A stretch of DNA of 64,000 nucleotides from assembly GCA_037577475.1 (NCBI GenBank), contig CM075201.1:6181501-6245500 (forward strand). The letters are read 5' to 3'. Positions 62,093-64,000 of the stretch are shown here, piece by piece. The notes beneath the pieces are model-generated. The model saw nothing but the letters and a program-made list of their open reading frames with translations, searched no databases and was not told where the DNA came from. A program made the position numbers and the translations under genes. Every line of letters starts with the position of its first letter. Position 1 is the stretch's first letter. This stretch comes from Chaunax sp. Z400 (taxonomy: Eukaryota > Chordata > Actinopteri > Lophiiformes > Chaunacidae).

Positions 62093-64000
62093 ATAGATAT
62101 ATTTACTTATATCCTTTAGTGAATTTAAACCATATTTTTTAGTATTAACTTATTTTAGAGATCGTATTATAAATATAACATTAATATTTTTCTATATGGA
62201 CTATGAGAGGAAGCTGGAGCCAGAGGGAACCACACAGGAAAGTCCCTGATCCGGATTCAAACCCAAAACCATCTCGCCGTGAGATGACAGTGCCACTCCA
62301 CAGTGCTGCCCAGCTTCTAACCAAAAATCCCCGCCTCAGAACAAAGCACCATCATGTGTCTGCACATGCACAGACAGGACAGTCTGTGGAAATTAAATTA
62401 CTAAAAAAAAAAAATGTTTTCAATTACTTTTAATTGAGTGAAATTAATTAAATTTTGATCAAGGGCAGTGCATTTTAAATTAATTAAAAAAGATTAGTAG
62501 GATTTAATACACATTAAAATCTATTATAGTTAATCAGATTAAAACATGTTATATTTTTAAGGGGCTCCGAATCTGTTTTTTTCATGGTGTGCACCCACCA
62601 CTCACCCTCTTTTATTATCTCAACCATGTCATGGAATTATGATCGCCTGATCTGATCCAGGCATAAGTCGCAACCGTGGTTAAAGCTGGCCAAGATCTGT
62701 AATAAGGAAATGATTCTCATTGCTTCGTGTGCATTCTCGTTTAGCTTAGGAGCACAGCACCATCTTCACAAGAGAAAAAGACATAATGCCATCCTACATT
62801 TTCTTATATTGCAATATTTGAAATACAACCCTCATTTTGGGTAAACTTGGAATGGCTGAACCATCCTGTTACTGGTTGACTGGTTTGATGACACTGGCCT
62901 TTTGGAATAGGGAGATGGTGGCATGGAGTACGGAGTTGGATGTGTATTCACAATTTTGTTTACGTGTGCCCAAATGTAAGTGTTTGTTGCAATACATGCA
63001 TGTGAAGTTGTGCATGAGCATGGAGCCTCGGTGAGGTCATCACTCACTGGCCCTTTTGTGGGGGTAAGGTTGGGGAGCAGTTATGCCTGCTACAGAAGGG
63101 GAGTGTGGGAACCAACTGGCAATTGCACAGAGGATGGGGGTGGGGGTAAGAGATGAGGTAAATGTTCTAGAGCCCAACAATCAGTCTTCACTGGGTGGCC
63201 TAGTTCTATGGGAGCTGCAGGACGTAGCAGGTCGCTGGGTCTTAGGGCGCTATGGGAGTTCTGGGCTGGGACACACAGCGCCATCCTGCTGGGTGATGGA
63301 TGAGCTATGTTCACTGCTAAAAATAACAAGATGGAATCATTTCATGAGGTGTCAAAATATGTGCTCCACTTGATACTGAATCCAACAACATGCAGCAAAT
63401 GAATGGTCTGATCGGTTGTTGTGTTTGTGTGTATTATCAAGGGATACACCATATAAATATCGAACCAATAGAGTATTGTGACGAGAATGGGACATTTATA
63501 TTATCGGCTATTGGCGGGAATGAAATTGTAGCTGACAAATAGAGCCAATAAGAAGAAGCCATGTTGCTTTCATTTACTTAACAAGCAGAGCATCTACACA
63601 CCAGTTTTGGTAAGCAGCCGTATTTGCACATTTAAAGCTGATTTGTGATCAGCTAATTGTCGCTCTTGTCGTCAAACTGCTCCCGTCGTTCAAACCTTGG
63701 AGTGTTCAAACATTTTCTTAGATGTAAGCCTGACACAAACAAACCTGTGATAGCTTCCTTTAAAGTCAGATGAATCAATTGTATCCGTGTTGTTAGCTTT
63801 TTATTTCAATGTAACTGTCAGTAAGGGAGCCTTTGCAGCCATTTTGCCACTGATCTGTTGACATTGTAGTTCTTTGCCCCAGGTGCAGAAATTCCCGATA
63901 TCACTGACATGACATGACATGTAGGAGGCTGAAGTGAACGTTGTTTTCCGGTTCGGTGGCTTGTAATTATCGTATGAATAATAGAAAGTGAATAATATAT

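Larger units (their letters stand above)
41815..64000 (+). other. rnf43: rnf43 intron (to window end), repeat-rich
   Basis: No downstream rnf43 exon was found, so the remaining 22.2 kb is best read as one long intron, as in other vertebrates where this intron is large. It contains a (TGTCC)n run, a SINE, a Tc1-like remnant, two copies of an unnamed repeat and a (TTA)n run. The longest open frame (44228-44767, - strand) resembles no family. No other gene was recognised on either strand. Confidence 0.65.

Overview
The window is vertebrate nuclear DNA, almost certainly from a teleost fish. It has intron-rich genes with GT-AG (and a few GC-AG) splice sites, long microsatellites, Tc1/mariner and other DNA transposon relics, tRNA-derived SINEs and a non-LTR retrotransposon fragment. 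The protein-coding and RNA genes match a block that is also linked on human chromosome 17q22: TSPOAP1, MIR142, SUPT4H1, HSF5 and RNF43. All gene names come from reading spliced exon translations by eye; no search was run.

Layout. (1) 1-23.8 kb, + strand: the 3' part of tspoap1 (RIM-binding protein 1). Nineteen phase-compatible exons give 1,538 residues: coiled-coil end, SH3-I, three FN3 repeats, a long acidic/proline-rich linker, SH3-II, SH3-III and a basic tail. The 5' exons lie before the window. The 3' UTR runs to a poly(A) signal at 23,796. (2) 24.1 kb, - strand: the mir-142 hairpin, tail to tail with tspoap1. (3) 24.2-32.2 kb: intergenic sequence with a RUNX/ETS motif cluster, a SINE and MITE-like fragments. 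(4) 32.4-33.5 kb, - strand: complete five-exon supt4h1 (117 aa). (5) 33.6-34.5 kb, - strand: a decayed LINE tail with an RNase H segment. (6) 36.0-40.05 kb, + strand: complete hsf5 with five coding exons (421 aa). (7) 41.6 kb, + strand: the first coding exon of rnf43 (signal peptide plus start of the extracellular domain). The remaining 22 kb appears to be its first coding-region intron, filled with mobile-element relics, and the rest of rnf43 lies beyond the window.

The genes are functionally unrelated: a presynaptic scaffold, a haematopoietic microRNA, a transcription elongation factor subunit, a germline heat-shock-factor paralogue and a Wnt-receptor ubiquitin ligase. They are neighbours through conserved synteny, not an operon. 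Compared with the human order and strands as I remember them, the fish arrangement is explained by two simple inversions. I found no previously undescribed multi-gene system. The most useful new observations are a 35-nt microexon that would switch the tspoap1 C-terminus, candidate cassette exons, GC-AG introns, an rnf43 uORF whose stop overlaps the main start, twin palindromic elements in tspoap1, and an unnamed repeat pair in the rnf43 intron.
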